DNA from: Dokdonia sp. | GTDB lineage: Bacteria; Bacteroidota; Bacteroidia; Flavobacteriales; Flavobacteriaceae | Length of the DNA stretch: 64,000 nt | Reading direction: 5' to 3' | Assembly (NCBI GenBank): GCA_020630915.1 | Contig: JAHDIF010000003.1 | Coordinates: forward strand, 62,001-126,000 | Shown: one piece after another, positions 9,299 through 18,427 of the stretch | Layout of the letters: every line of letters starts with the position of its first letter | Position numbering within the stretch: the stretch's first letter is position 1 | Position numbers and translations under genes: made by a program | The notes under the pieces: model-generated | The model's input: the letters and a program-made list of their open reading frames with translations, nothing else | The model's database searches: none | Told to the model about the DNA's origin: nothing

Positions 9299-10373
9299 TT
9301 TTATACCTGAACAAACCTATTCCATAACCTACCTATATATCTCAGGGGTAATTGTTTTATTTACAGTTTTAAATAGTCTCATTGTGCCACTTGAATCAGA
9401 GAAAAACCTTAGTTTTTTTAAGTTTATGGGTATTATTCTATTGGTTTTTGTGCTTGCGTATCTTGGGTTTAGACCTATAAGTTGGGTCTTTGGTGATATG
9501 CGTATTTATGAGAATAGATATATTTATTATGCAAATGGAGGGGAAGTAGCTGCCAATAAGGATGTGGGTTTTGCACTTTTCATGAAAGTACTTTCTTTTG
9601 CGTTCTCAGTAAAAACGTTTTTTTTTATCTGTGCATTTTTTTATATATATCCACTATATCGCTCAAGTAAAAAATGGTTCAATAATTATTGGTATTATGC
9701 CTTTCTAATGGCGGTTATTTCGTTTTCATTTTGGCCTTATGGGTCTAATGGTATCCGAAATGGTTTAGCTACATCAGTATTTGTTTTGGCATTGGCAAAT
9801 GAAAATAAAAAGGTATATGCCTATTCCTTATTTGTAATTAGTTTTTTATGTCATGCAAGTCTATTACTGCCAATTGCCTGTTTTTTTGTAGCAAATATGT
9901 ATAAGGATACCAAATTGTATTTCAGAATTTGGCTTTTAGCAATACCTTTATCTTTGGTTTCAGGTGGGTTTTGGGAAGGATTTATTGGAGGCCTTGGATT
10001 TGATGATAGGTTATCCTATTTAACAGATTATACCTATCAAGATTCATTTGCATATACTGGTTTTAGGTGGGATTTTTTAATTTATAGTGGCTTAGGAGTA
10101 CTTTCGGGTTGGTATTTTATTTTTAAGAAAGGATATGAGTCGAGAACTTATTCTCTATTGCTTATTACATACTTACTCTCAAATTCATTCTGGATTTTAG
10201 TGATTCGGGCTTCTTTCTCAAATAGGTTTGCCTATTTATCTTGGTTTTTGTTACCTTTTGTAATTATATACCCATTAGTAGATAAAAAAATATTTAAAAA
10301 CCAAAATAGTATTACGGGGGTAATAATATTTACTTATTTCATCATAACATTTATTCTTACTAGTCTTTTTTAA
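9291..10373 (+). CDS. EpsG-like polysaccharide polymerase (Wzy role)
   Basis: A very hydrophobic 360-residue protein with about ten membrane segments. Features of the EpsG family are the early segment LAYLGFRPISWVFGDMRIYE, the later WPYGSNGIRNGLATSVFVLA containing the NGIRNGLA motif, and FLCHASLLLPIACFF. EpsG-like proteins take the place of Wzy, joining repeat units at the outer face of the inner membrane. It is the only polymerase candidate in the locus, which with the flippase at 1767 makes a Wzx/Wzy-type pathway likely. Overlaps both neighbours by a few bases. Confidence 0.82.
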   Translation: MFDFIPEQTYSITYLYISGVIVLFTVLNSLIVPLESEKNLSFFKFMGIILLVFVLAYLGFRPISWVFGDMRIYENRYIYYANGGEVAANKDVGFALFMKVLSFAFSVKTFFFICAFFYIYPLYRSSKKWFNNYWYYAFLMAVISFSFWPYGSNGIRNGLATSVFVLALANENKKVYAYSLFVISFLCHASLLLPIACFFVANMYKDTKLYFRIWLLAIPLSLVSGGFWEGFIGGLGFDDRLSYLTDYTYQDSFAYTGFRWDFLIYSGLGVLSGWYFIFKKGYESRTYSLLLITYLLSNSFWILVIRASFSNRFAYLSWFLLPFVIIYPLVDKKIFKNQNSITGVIIFTYFIITFILTSLF

Positions 10374-11251
10374 TGGAATCAATTACAGTTTTTACTCCTA
10401 CTTATAATAGAGCATATTGTTTACATCAATTGTACGAAAGTTTGTGCAGACAATCTTCAAGTGATTTTTGTTGGCTCATAATTGACGATGGTTCTACTGA
10501 TAATACAAATGAATTGATCAATGATTGGATTGAGGAAGACAAAATTAAGATCATTTATCATCATAAAACTAATGGTGGGATGCATACAGGGTATAATGTG
10601 GCATATTCTTTAATTGAGACAGAGTTAAATGTATGTATTGATTCTGATGATTACTTGACAGACGACGCTATTGAATGTATTCTGTCTACTTGGAGGGAGA
10701 AAGGCTCAAATAAGTATGCGGGTATAGTAGGGCTAGATGCCACTAATGATGGTATTGTACTTGGTGAAAATATTCCCGAAGGGCTTGAAGAGTCTACACT
10801 TGAGGATTTATATCATAAATACAAAGTTAGGGGTGATAAAAAATTAGTATATCGAACGGAGATTGTGAAACAGTTTGATAAATATCCTAGTTACCCCGGA
10901 GAAAACTTAGTCCCTTTAGGTTCCTTATACCTTCAGATTGATAAACAGTATCCATTATTATGTTTAAACAAAGTATTGTGTATTGTGGAGTATATGGAGG
11001 ATGGATCTACTAGAAATATCTTTAGACAATATAGAAAAAGCCCTAGGGGGTTTAGATATGCAAGACAAATAAATCTAAAACATTCTAACTATTGGAAAGT
11101 AAAGTTTAATAGTGTAGTACATTATATTTCTCATTGTTTACAGCTTAAAGATTATAAGGCTATTCTGAAAAACCCTTATCCAATTTTAACACTATTCTTA
11201 ATGCCTGCAGGAGTACTGCTAAATTGGTATGTTATATCTAAATCAAAATAG
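10373..11251 (+). CDS. Glycosyltransferase family 2, GT-A fold
   Basis: A 292-residue inverting glycosyltransferase. It opens with ITVFTPTYNRAYCL, has the nucleotide-binding IIDDGSTDNT and the metal-binding region NVCIDSDDYLTDDAI with its DxD-like element. The C-terminus has a hydrophobic stretch near PILTLFLMPAGVLL that may touch the membrane. Its ATG overlaps the TAA of the polymerase by one base. It is the only GT-A enzyme in the cluster. Donor and acceptor are not known. Confidence 0.9.
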   Translation: MESITVFTPTYNRAYCLHQLYESLCRQSSSDFCWLIIDDGSTDNTNELINDWIEEDKIKIIYHHKTNGGMHTGYNVAYSLIETELNVCIDSDDYLTDDAIECILSTWREKGSNKYAGIVGLDATNDGIVLGENIPEGLEESTLEDLYHKYKVRGDKKLVYRTEIVKQFDKYPSYPGENLVPLGSLYLQIDKQYPLLCLNKVLCIVEYMEDGSTRNIFRQYRKSPRGFRYARQINLKHSNYWKVKFNSVVHYISHCLQLKDYKAILKNPYPILTLFLMPAGVLLNWYVISKSK

Positions 11252-11266
11252 AGGTTGTTACTAATT

Positions 11267-12373
11267 ATGGCTTCTAAAATGAACATATACATTATTATTA
11301 ACTCCTTGTCAAAGGGAGGTGCCGAACGTATTGCAAGTGATTATGCTCATTTTTTAGCAGAAAAAAATATCAAAACTACTTTTTTGATAACAGATCGCTC
11401 ACCTATAGAGTACAAACTCCCATTAACTTCAGAAGTTAATTTTCTTCCTCTTTCAAAATATTCAAGAACATTTTTTTTTCCACTTATAGTAATTCTTCAA
11501 GGGTTGTTTATAAGGATTAAATATGGTGGTTCTATCAAAGCTATAAGTTTTCTTCATAGAGCTAATTTGGTAAATGGTGTAGCAAAAATTTTTTCAAGTC
11601 GAAAACTGATTATTTCAGAAAGGTCAATATTTAATAGATCCTATTCTGGTTTAAAAAAAATAATAATGAATTTCTTATTGGGATTATTATTTAAAAAAGT
11701 ATCAAAAATTATTGCAATTTCTAGTGTAGTAAAAAAAGAATTAATTGAAGAGTTTTCAATTAAAGAAGAAAAAATTGAAGTAATTTACAACCCCATCAAT
11801 AGTGACAACTTTACCTTTAGTAAATCAAAAAAAACTTTTTTAAGCGATACTACAATACACTTTTGCATTGTTGGAAGACTTGTAGAATCAAAAAGAGTGC
11901 AAATGGGAATTATATTGTTTCTTGAAGTACTAGAAATATTTCCAGACTCTCGCCTTTCTATAGTAGGAGATGGGCCGGAGGCAGAGAATTTAAAAACTTT
12001 TGTGCTTAAAAATGAGAATGCCGATAAAATCACTTTTCTTGGACAAATTAATGATGTACATAATGTACTTAAGAAGTCGGATATGTTGATCTTTACATCG
12101 AGGTATGAATCCTTTGGTAATGTTGCGATAGAAGCTACAAGTGTGGGACTTCCAATAATTTATACTCAAAATTTAGAATCGCTCAATGAAATATATTTCG
12201 GAACAACATTTTTAGCCCTTTCTTTAAATGAGGATATTCTAACTTGGCAAGAAGAAATAAAAAAATTTATGGACCATCTAGAATATGAATCATTTAGGAT
12301 GGAGAGGGAAAATCTATTAATCAAGATTGACAGAGAAAACATTTTCAATAGATATTTAAAATATTGTTCATGA
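11267..12373 (+). CDS. Glycosyltransferase family 4
   Basis: GT-B enzyme of about 368 residues. The frame is open from a TTG at 11255, but the ATG at 11267 (or 11279) is preferred because the first beta strand and GG turn, INSLSKGGAERIASDYA, follow at once; a GAGG at 11251-11254 lies upstream. Donor-site elements are VGRLVESKRVQMG and TSRYESFGNVAIEATSVG. A run of nine T at 11471-11479 lies in the coding sequence. The next gene starts one base after its stop. Substrate unknown. Confidence 0.86.
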   Translation: MASKMNIYIIINSLSKGGAERIASDYAHFLAEKNIKTTFLITDRSPIEYKLPLTSEVNFLPLSKYSRTFFFPLIVILQGLFIRIKYGGSIKAISFLHRANLVNGVAKIFSSRKLIISERSIFNRSYSGLKKIIMNFLLGLLFKKVSKIIAISSVVKKELIEEFSIKEEKIEVIYNPINSDNFTFSKSKKTFLSDTTIHFCIVGRLVESKRVQMGIILFLEVLEIFPDSRLSIVGDGPEAENLKTFVLKNENADKITFLGQINDVHNVLKKSDMLIFTSRYESFGNVAIEATSVGLPIIYTQNLESLNEIYFGTTFLALSLNEDILTWQEEIKKFMDHLEYESFRMERENLLIKIDRENIFNRYLKYCS

Positions 12374-12374
12374 T

Positions 12375-14291
12375 ATGTGTGGAATAGCAGGATATATAAA
12401 TAAAGGTTTACTCAATAATGATGTAGTCATCAGTAAAATGACTCAAAAAATACACCATAGAGGACCTGATTCAAGCGGGAGTTGGGAAGATGTATCAAGT
12501 ACTATAGTAATGGGACATACAAGATTGTCCATTCTTGATCTGTCATCATCTGGAAGTCAACCTATGGAGTCTCACTCTGGCCGTTATATAATTGTGTTTA
12601 ATGGCGAAATATATAACAACAGCACACTAAAGAAAAAATTAGAAACAGAAGCGCTAATTAGTTGGAGGGGTCATAGTGATACTGAAATTTTTCTTGAAGC
12701 TATTGAAAAGCTAGGCGTAGAAGAAACGCTAGCTTTAAGTAACGGTATGTTTGCCTTTGCGTTATGGGATAAAGAATCTAGAAATCTGCTATTAGCTAGA
12801 GATAGAATGGGGGAAAAGCCTTTATATTATGGGACTGTAAATGATCATTTTGTTTTCAGTTCAGATCTGGCTGCCATAGAAGCTTTTCCTGGTTTTCAAA
12901 ATAAAATAAATAAGAACGCTCTTGCTTTATATTTAAGACATAGTGCTATTCCTGCTCCTTATTCTATTTACGAAGGAATAAAAAAATTATCTCCAGGGTC
13001 ATTTATTACATTAACTGAGAATCAATTTAACAATCCTGAAGTTCTTTATTATGATATAAAAGAATTATATAATAACGAGCCTTTTGAGCTTAATGACAAA
13101 GAGGCAATCCAGAAACTAAACAATTTGATTTCAAATGCGGTTGCTCTTCAAATGCAAGCAGATGTTCCTACAGGCGCATTTCTTTCTGGTGGAATAGATT
13201 CCTCTACAATAGCAGCAATAATGCAAAATCAATCATCAAGTTCGATAAGCACATTTTCAATTGGATTTGATGTAAAAAAATACAACGAAGCCGAGCATGC
13301 TAGAAAAGTTGCTAAACATCTAAATACAAATCATCATGATTTGTATGTTACAGAAAAAGAAGTTCTAGATGTTATTCCTAGTTTGCCCTCTATATACAGT
13401 GAGCCTTTTTCTGACTCTTCACAAATACCCACATATTTAGTCTCAAAAATTGCTAAGGAAAAAGTAACAGTTTGTCTTACAGGGGACGCTGGTGATGAGC
13501 TCTTTTGCGGATATTCCAGATATCAACTAGCTAGTAATTCTTGGAATAGAATCTCAAAAATCCCACTACCTTTAAGGAAAGCTGCTAAAGAATTATTAAA
13601 GGTAACTCCTGACGCCTTGTTAAAACCCATATTAGGTAGTAAAGGAACATCAACGACTAATAAATTAGATAAGTTGTATAAAGCATTGGACGTAATTGAT
13701 TCAAAAAGTAGATTAGAATTTTACTCGAGAGCCTTTTTGAGTCATAATGAGTATGCCTCTAGTATAGTACTGGGAAGTCATGTACCTCTTACAGTTTATA
13801 ATTCTAATTTGACAGATTTAGACTTAGGAAGCTATTATTCAGAAATGATGTTGCTAGATTTATTGTCCTATCTTCCTACGGATAACCTGGCAAAGGTAGA
13901 TAGAGCAAGTATGGCAGTTTCTTTGGAAACGCGTGTTCCTCTCTTAGATAAAAATATAATTGATTTTGCCGTAAACCTCCCAATAGATTTTAAACTTAGA
14001 AATGGTGTTGATAAATGGATTTTAAAACAAGTATTATATGACTATGTTCCAAAGGATTTAATAGAAAGGCCTAAAATGGGTTTTGCAGTTCCATTAAATG
14101 ATTGGATAAAAGGTCCTTTAAAAGAATGGGGGGCAGACCTTTTGGCTCCTGATTTATTAAAGGATCAAGCTATATTTGATTGGAAACTAGTACAAAAAAT
14201 GTGGCTTGAACATCACAGTGGTAAAAGAAATTGGCAATATCAACTATGGGACCTTATGAATTTTCAATCTTGGTATTTTTCTAGACGATGA
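12375..14291 (+). CDS. asnB: Asparagine synthase (glutamine-hydrolysing)-like amidotransferase
   Basis: A 638-residue class II glutamine amidotransferase joined to an ATP-pyrophosphatase synthase domain. The N-terminal MCGIAGYINKG gives the nucleophile Cys2, followed by HRGPDSSG, FNGEIYN and the ARDRMGEKPLYY element. The synthase domain carries the PP-loop FLSGGIDSSTIAA and LTGDAGDELFCGY. Length and motifs are complete. The family includes real asparagine synthetases and relatives that amidate the carboxyl group of uronic acids in O-antigens. The place within a glycosyltransferase operon favours sugar amidation, but the sequence does not decide. It overlaps the next gene by 4 bases (ATGA). 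Confidence 0.9.
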   Translation: MCGIAGYINKGLLNNDVVISKMTQKIHHRGPDSSGSWEDVSSTIVMGHTRLSILDLSSSGSQPMESHSGRYIIVFNGEIYNNSTLKKKLETEALISWRGHSDTEIFLEAIEKLGVEETLALSNGMFAFALWDKESRNLLLARDRMGEKPLYYGTVNDHFVFSSDLAAIEAFPGFQNKINKNALALYLRHSAIPAPYSIYEGIKKLSPGSFITLTENQFNNPEVLYYDIKELYNNEPFELNDKEAIQKLNNLISNAVALQMQADVPTGAFLSGGIDSSTIAAIMQNQSSSSISTFSIGFDVKKYNEAEHARKVAKHLNTNHHDLYVTEKEVLDVIPSLPSIYSEPFSDSSQIPTYLVSKIAKEKVTVCLTGDAGDELFCGYSRYQLASNSWNRISKIPLPLRKAAKELLKVTPDALLKPILGSKGTSTTNKLDKLYKALDVIDSKSRLEFYSRAFLSHNEYASSIVLGSHVPLTVYNSNLTDLDLGSYYSEMMLLDLLSYLPTDNLAKVDRASMAVSLETRVPLLDKNIIDFAVNLPIDFKLRNGVDKWILKQVLYDYVPKDLIERPKMGFAVPLNDWIKGPLKEWGADLLAPDLLKDQAIFDWKLVQKMWLEHHSGKRNWQYQLWDLMNFQSWYFSRR

Positions 14292-15436
14292 AAAAACAAA
14301 AGTTGATTAGGATCACAACTGTCCCCATTTCCTTAGATAAACTTTTAGAGGGTCAGTTAACCTTTATGAAAGATTACTATCAAGTGATCGCAGTTTCTTC
14401 TCAAGAACAACAGTTAAAGAGAGTAGCTCAAAAACAAGGGGTTCCCTACTTTCACCTTAATTTAACGAGAAAAATAACACCACTAGCAGACATTAAAGCG
14501 GTTTATAAGCTTTATAGATTTCTAAAAAAAGAGCACCCCTATATCGTTCACACACACACACCCAAGGCCGGTATTGTGGGTATGCTAGCTTCGCGATTTG
14601 CGGGTGTTCCATATCGGCTACATACCGTTGCTGGATTGCCTTTGCTAGAAGCAAGTGGGTTTAAAAGGATAGTATTAGATATTGTAGAAAAACTAACTTA
14701 TTATTGTGCAACGCACGTATATCCCAATGCACTGGGTCTTAAAAAAATTATTGAAGAGTTACAATTCACAAAACCTACCAAACTTAAAGTTATAGGGAAA
14801 GGTTCTTCCAATGGAATAGACACTTCATATTTTTCACAAAGTGTTAGTCCAAAATTGAAACTGGATGACCCAAATATTTTTGGAATTTCTAAGACCGATT
14901 TTACGTTTATATTAGTAGGTAGGTTGGTAGGGGACAAGGGTGTTAATGAATTAGTTAGGGCTTTTACTAAGGTGCATAAAGTGCACAGTCATGCCTCATT
15001 ATTATTAGTAGGCCCTTTAGAAGAAGAGCTCGATCCTCTTTTGCCAGAAACGCTTGGTTTTATAAAAGCACACTCTAAAATTTATACAACAGGGTATGTA
15101 GATGATGTTAGGCCTTATTTTGCTTTCGCGAAAGCACTAGTATTCCCTTCCTACAGAGAGGGGTTTCCTAATGTTGTTCTACAAGCTGGCGCTATGGGAT
15201 TACCGTCCATAGTATCTGATATTAATGGATGTAATGAAATTATTACAAATAATCACAATGGGTTGATTGTTCCTGTAAAAGACGTTAAGAGCTTAGAAAT
15301 GGCAATGCTTACCCTTATTACAAATAATGATATTTACGAAAAATTGAAAAGCAATGCTCGATTAGAAATAACTAGTAGTTATGAACGTAGGGATATGTGG
15401 CGAGCACTTTTAGAGGAATATCAATCCCTTAGTTAA
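14288..15436 (+). CDS. Glycosyltransferase family 4, close to the initiating-sugar genes
   Basis: A 382-residue GT-B enzyme with the start KLIRITTVPISLDKLLEGQL and the segment HTHTPKAGIVGMLASRFAG, which mark a Bacteroidota GT4 subgroup usually found next to a PglC-like transferase. Donor-site elements are LVGRLVGDKGVNELVRAF and PSYREGFPNVVLQAGAMG. It may add the second sugar to the undecaprenyl-linked first sugar, judging only from its place before the PglC-like gene. The coding sequence contains one exact copy of the palindrome GCTTTCGCGAAAGC at 15122-15135, read as AFAKA. Confidence 0.88.
   Translation: MKKQKLIRITTVPISLDKLLEGQLTFMKDYYQVIAVSSQEQQLKRVAQKQGVPYFHLNLTRKITPLADIKAVYKLYRFLKKEHPYIVHTHTPKAGIVGMLASRFAGVPYRLHTVAGLPLLEASGFKRIVLDIVEKLTYYCATHVYPNALGLKKIIEELQFTKPTKLKVIGKGSSNGIDTSYFSQSVSPKLKLDDPNIFGISKTDFTFILVGRLVGDKGVNELVRAFTKVHKVHSHASLLLVGPLEEELDPLLPETLGFIKAHSKIYTTGYVDDVRPYFAFAKALVFPSYREGFPNVVLQAGAMGLPSIVSDINGCNEIITNNHNGLIVPVKDVKSLEMAMLTLITNNDIYEKLKSNARLEITSSYERRDMWRALLEEYQSLS
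15122..15135. repeat. Palindrome GCTTTCGCGAAAGC, copy 1
   Basis: Exact 14-base palindrome within the glycosyltransferase gene at 14288, read as AFAKA. One of five exact copies in the window. Confidence 0.9.
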
Positions 15437-15472
15437 GAGATAAATTGTATCGTATTGAAAATAAAGAGTATA

Positions 15473-16075
15473 ATGTTCTATAAAATTTTTTTTAAACCAT
15501 TATTAGATGTTATTTGTGCCTGTTTAGGCCTATTGATATTAGCTCCCCTATTTATTGTCTTAACTGTGATATTAACTTTTGCAAATGGAGGAAAGCCATT
15601 CTATACTCAGACAAGAACAGGTATCCATGATAGGTTATTTAAAATTATTAAGTTCCGGTCAATGAATGATAAGTGTGATTTAGAAGGGAAACTGTTATCA
15701 GATGAAATACGTTTGACTTCTGTGGGTAAATTTATAAGAAAAACATCATTAGATGAGTTACCTCAACTTTTAAATGTTGTAAAAGGCGACATGAGTTTTA
15801 TCGGACCAAGACCTCTCTTGCCCGAATATCTCACATTATACTCAAAAGAACAACGTAAGCGCGGTACCGTCAAGCCAGGTATTTCTGGATGGGCCCAAAT
15901 TAATGGTCGTAATGCCATAAGCTGGGAGAAAAAATTTGAACTAGATGTATGGTATGTCCATAATCAGTCATTACTTTTGGATTTATCAATACTTTTTAAA
16001 ACGATTAAAAAGGTATTTGTTTCAGAAGGTATATCTCAGGAAGGGGAAGCCACAACAACTAGATTTAAAGGGTAA
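15473..16075 (+). CDS. PglC-like phosphoglycosyl transferase (initiating sugar transferase)
   Basis: A monotopic phosphoglycosyl transferase of about 200 residues, which moves a phospho-sugar from a UDP-sugar onto undecaprenyl phosphate in the inner membrane. The frame is open from TTG 15455, but ATG 15473 fits the family start (MFYKIFFKPLLDVICACLGL), where the re-entrant membrane helix follows directly. The catalytic Asp-Glu pair lies in TSLDELPQLLNVVKGD; other family blocks are FIGPRPLLPEYL and KPGISGWAQINGRN. The C-terminal EGISQEGEATT is typical of the small PglC type rather than of long WbaP or WcaJ proteins. The acetyltransferase gene starts one base after its stop. Confidence 0.88.
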   Translation: MFYKIFFKPLLDVICACLGLLILAPLFIVLTVILTFANGGKPFYTQTRTGIHDRLFKIIKFRSMNDKCDLEGKLLSDEIRLTSVGKFIRKTSLDELPQLLNVVKGDMSFIGPRPLLPEYLTLYSKEQRKRGTVKPGISGWAQINGRNAISWEKKFELDVWYVHNQSLLLDLSILFKTIKKVFVSEGISQEGEATTTRFKG

Positions 16076-16076
16076 T

Positions 16077-16670
16077 ATGGTTATATACGGAGCAAGCGGA
16101 CATGGTAAAGTACTTAAAGCGATAGCTTCAAGTAATGATATAAAAACAAAGGCATTTGTAGATGATAATTGTAAAGGAGATATTTATTTAGGTATACCTG
16201 TTCGTCCTCTTACCAAGGATGATAAAATAATGGTAGGAATAGGGAATAATTCTATAAGGAAGAAGATTGCTACTATCTATAAAAAACAATGGCATACTGC
16301 CTTAATACATAATAAGGCAATTGTTTCTTTAGAAGGTGTTGTGGGTTTAGGAACAGCTATTATGGCAGGGGTTATAATAAATGAAGCAGCTTCTATAGGA
16401 AGTCACTGTATACTAAACACAGGCGCACTTATTGAACACGATTGCATTATTGAAGATTATGCGCATGTCTCTCCTAATGTAACTTTAAGTGGTGGGGTTA
16501 TAGTTGGTGAAGGAGCCCACGTTGGAGCGGGTGCTGTTGTGATTCCGGGTATAACCATAGGGAAATGGTCAGTAGTAGGCGCTGGAGCTGTTGTAATTCG
16601 AGATGTGCCAGATTATGCAGTCGTAGTAGGTAATCCAGCCCGTGTTATAAAGTTTGTAAAAGGTGATTAA
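16077..16670 (+). CDS. PglD/NeuD-like sugar O/N-acetyltransferase
   Basis: A 197-residue protein. The open frame extends upstream into the previous gene, but the ATG at 16077 is right because MVIYGASGHGKVLKAIA is the family's N-terminal Rossmann-like UDP-sugar binding domain. It is followed by a left-handed beta helix of hexapeptide repeats (IGSHCILNTGALIEHDCIIED, then IVGEGAHVGAGAVVIPGITIG). The EHD and AHVSPN segments hold the His residues used for catalysis in PglD. In bacillosamine synthesis PglD acetylates the 4-amino group made by the PglE aminotransferase, and such a gene lies 546 bases downstream. It overlaps the next gene by 8 bases. Confidence 0.88.
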   Translation: MVIYGASGHGKVLKAIASSNDIKTKAFVDDNCKGDIYLGIPVRPLTKDDKIMVGIGNNSIRKKIATIYKKQWHTALIHNKAIVSLEGVVGLGTAIMAGVIINEAASIGSHCILNTGALIEHDCIIEDYAHVSPNVTLSGGVIVGEGAHVGAGAVVIPGITIGKWSVVGAGAVVIRDVPDYAVVVGNPARVIKFVKGD

Positions 16671-17214
16671 ACCTACCTTTGATATTATTTTTGCTGTATT
16701 GTTTTCAATACTCTTGATTCCATTGTGGCTTACTATATGGCTTATCCCATCCTTATCAATTTTTAGACAACGTAGAGTCGGAAAGCAAGGAAAATTGTTC
16801 ACTATATATAAATTGAAAACGATGAAAGATGGAAAGGTGACAAAACTAGGTGCTTTTTTACGAAGGACTAAGATTGATGAGTTGCCTCAACTTTATAATA
16901 TTATTATAGGTGATATGGCGTTTGTAGGCCCGCGACCAGACATTCCGGGATATTATGACAAACTTTTAGGAGAAGATAAAAAAGTTTTACAACTTAAGCC
17001 AGGAATAACGAGCCTTGCAGCATTGAAGTATATACGTGAAGAAGAACTATTAGTAAATAGGGAAGATCCCAAAAAATATAACGATACCGTGATTTTTCCC
17101 GATAAAGTACAAATGAATCTAGATTATCTAAAAAAAAAGAGTGTTTGGTATGATCTCTATATTATGTGTCTTACACTAAAGGCTATATTTGTAAAAAATA
17201 ATTTTACAAAATAA
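16663..17214 (+). CDS. Second sugar transferase (phosphoglycosyl transferase), GTG start
   Basis: A 183-residue member of the bacterial sugar-transferase family, starting with GTG at 16663 inside the end of the acetyltransferase gene. It has the N-terminal membrane helix (IIFAVLFSILLIPLWLTIWL), RQRRVGKQGKLFTIYKLKTM, the catalytic KIDELPQLYNIIIGDMAF, VGPRPDIPGY and KPGITSLAAL. It differs from the copy at 15473 and lacks the EGISxEGEA tail. Two initiating transferases 0.6 kb apart are more than one pathway needs; one may start a second glycan or use a different sugar. The length is within the range of minimal enzymes, so it is not clearly truncated. Confidence 0.85.
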   Translation: MIKPTFDIIFAVLFSILLIPLWLTIWLIPSLSIFRQRRVGKQGKLFTIYKLKTMKDGKVTKLGAFLRRTKIDELPQLYNIIIGDMAFVGPRPDIPGYYDKLLGEDKKVLQLKPGITSLAALKYIREEELLVNREDPKKYNDTVIFPDKVQMNLDYLKKKSVWYDLYIMCLTLKAIFVKNNFTK

Positions 17215-17216
17215 TA

Positions 17217-18356
17217 ATGGCCTCTACCAAGAAAATATGGCTTTCTTCTCCTCATATGGGAGGTGCCGAACAATCTTATGTTCAAGAAGCATTTGATACT
17301 AATTGGGTTGCACCATTAGGGCCTAATGTAAATGGTTTTGAAGAGACACTAGAAGAGTATCTTACTGAAGGCTCCAAAGTAGCAGCTGTTAGCAGTGGTA
17401 CGGCAGCAATACATTTAGGACTTATTCTTCTTGGTGTCCAAAGAAATGACATTGTATTATGTCAGAGTTTTACATTTTCAGCATCTGCTAATCCCATCTT
17501 ATATCAGGGTGCAACACCCGTTTTTGTAGATAGTGAAGAGACTACCTGGAATATCTGCCCTATACATTTAGAGAATGCCATTAAAGCATGTATTTCAAAA
17601 GGCAAAAAACCGAAAGCTATTATTGCTGTTCATTTGTATGGAATGCCTTATCAAGTAGATGCCGTTCAAGAAATTTCTCAAAAATATGATATCCCTGTTT
17701 TAGAAGATAGTGCAGAGGCATTGGGTAGTAGTTATAAAGAAAGGAAATGTGGTACTTTCGGAGATATTAGCATCCTCTCTTTTAATGGGAACAAAATCAT
17801 TACTACCTCTGGTGGTGGGGCACTTGTTTCGAGGTCTCAGAGAATAAAAGAAAGGGCAATATTTATTGCAACTCAAGCCAGAGATGATGCTCCGCATTAT
17901 GAGCACAGCCATATAGGTCACAATTATAGAATGAGTAATATATGTGCAGGAATAGGGAGAGGACAAATGGAGGTACTAGATGATCATGTAAAGCTGCGTA
18001 GAGAGATGAATAGTTTTTACGCTACACTTTTTCAAGATATAAAAGGCGTAAAGGTCTTTAAAGAACCCAGCTTGGACTTTTATAGTAATCATTGGTTATC
18101 TGCCATTACGGTTCATCCAGAGCAGACTAATGGTATTACTAGAGAAGATGTGAGGCACGCTTTCGCGAAAGCCAACATCGAATCACGACCGTTGTGGAAA
18201 CCTATGCATCTTCAGCCTATTTTTAAAGATGCACTTTTTTATGGGAAAAACGTTTCTGAAAAATTGTTCGAAACAGGACTTTGTTTGCCATCTGGATCTA
18301 ATCTCACTAATCAAGATAGAGAACACATAAAAGGAGTTGTACAGTCACTTTTTTAG
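17217..18356 (+). CDS. PglE-like sugar aminotransferase (DegT/DnrJ/EryC1/StrS family)
   Basis: A 379-residue PLP enzyme. The PLP-binding Lys lies in SFNGNKIITTSGGG; other family parts are VSSGTAAIHLGL near residues 58-69, LEDSAEALGSSY, and HIGHNYRMSNICAGIGRGQ. Such enzymes turn a 4-keto sugar nucleotide into the 4-amino sugar with glutamate as amino donor. With the PglD-like gene upstream and the PglF-like dehydratase at 23858, it completes a UDP-diacetamido-trideoxyhexose route. It holds one copy of GCTTTCGCGAAAGC at 18159-18172, read as AFAKA. It is the last gene before a promoter-like gap and the export genes. Confidence 0.9.
   Translation: MASTKKIWLSSPHMGGAEQSYVQEAFDTNWVAPLGPNVNGFEETLEEYLTEGSKVAAVSSGTAAIHLGLILLGVQRNDIVLCQSFTFSASANPILYQGATPVFVDSEETTWNICPIHLENAIKACISKGKKPKAIIAVHLYGMPYQVDAVQEISQKYDIPVLEDSAEALGSSYKERKCGTFGDISILSFNGNKIITTSGGGALVSRSQRIKERAIFIATQARDDAPHYEHSHIGHNYRMSNICAGIGRGQMEVLDDHVKLRREMNSFYATLFQDIKGVKVFKEPSLDFYSNHWLSAITVHPEQTNGITREDVRHAFAKANIESRPLWKPMHLQPIFKDALFYGKNVSEKLFETGLCLPSGSNLTNQDREHIKGVVQSLF
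18159..18172. repeat. Palindrome GCTTTCGCGAAAGC, copy 2
   Basis: Exact copy within the aminotransferase gene, read as AFAKA in the segment RHAFAKANI. Confidence 0.9.
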
Positions 18357-18405
18357 GACATTGATATTATTTATAAACTTGACTAGTGGGTTGATTTCCA
18401 TTTAG

Positions 18406-18413
18406 TATTTTTG
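18406..18413 (+). promoter_or_regulatory. Possible Bacteroidota -7 promoter element before the export operon
   Basis: TATTTTTG matches the TAnnTTTG consensus of the main Bacteroidota sigma factor and lies 14 bases before the ATG at 18428, in a 71-base gap between the aminotransferase gene and the export genes. No good TTTG -33 box is at the expected distance (a TTG at 18379-18381 is a little too far), and the short leader is a weakness, so support is partial. Confidence 0.3.
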
Positions 18414-18427
18414 CCAAAATAGAACAA

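Noticed and set aside
15945-16076. N-terminal extension of the acetyltransferase frame into the PglC-like gene
   Set aside because: The extension overlaps well-conserved PglC C-terminal coding sequence, while ATG 16077 gives the normal family start.
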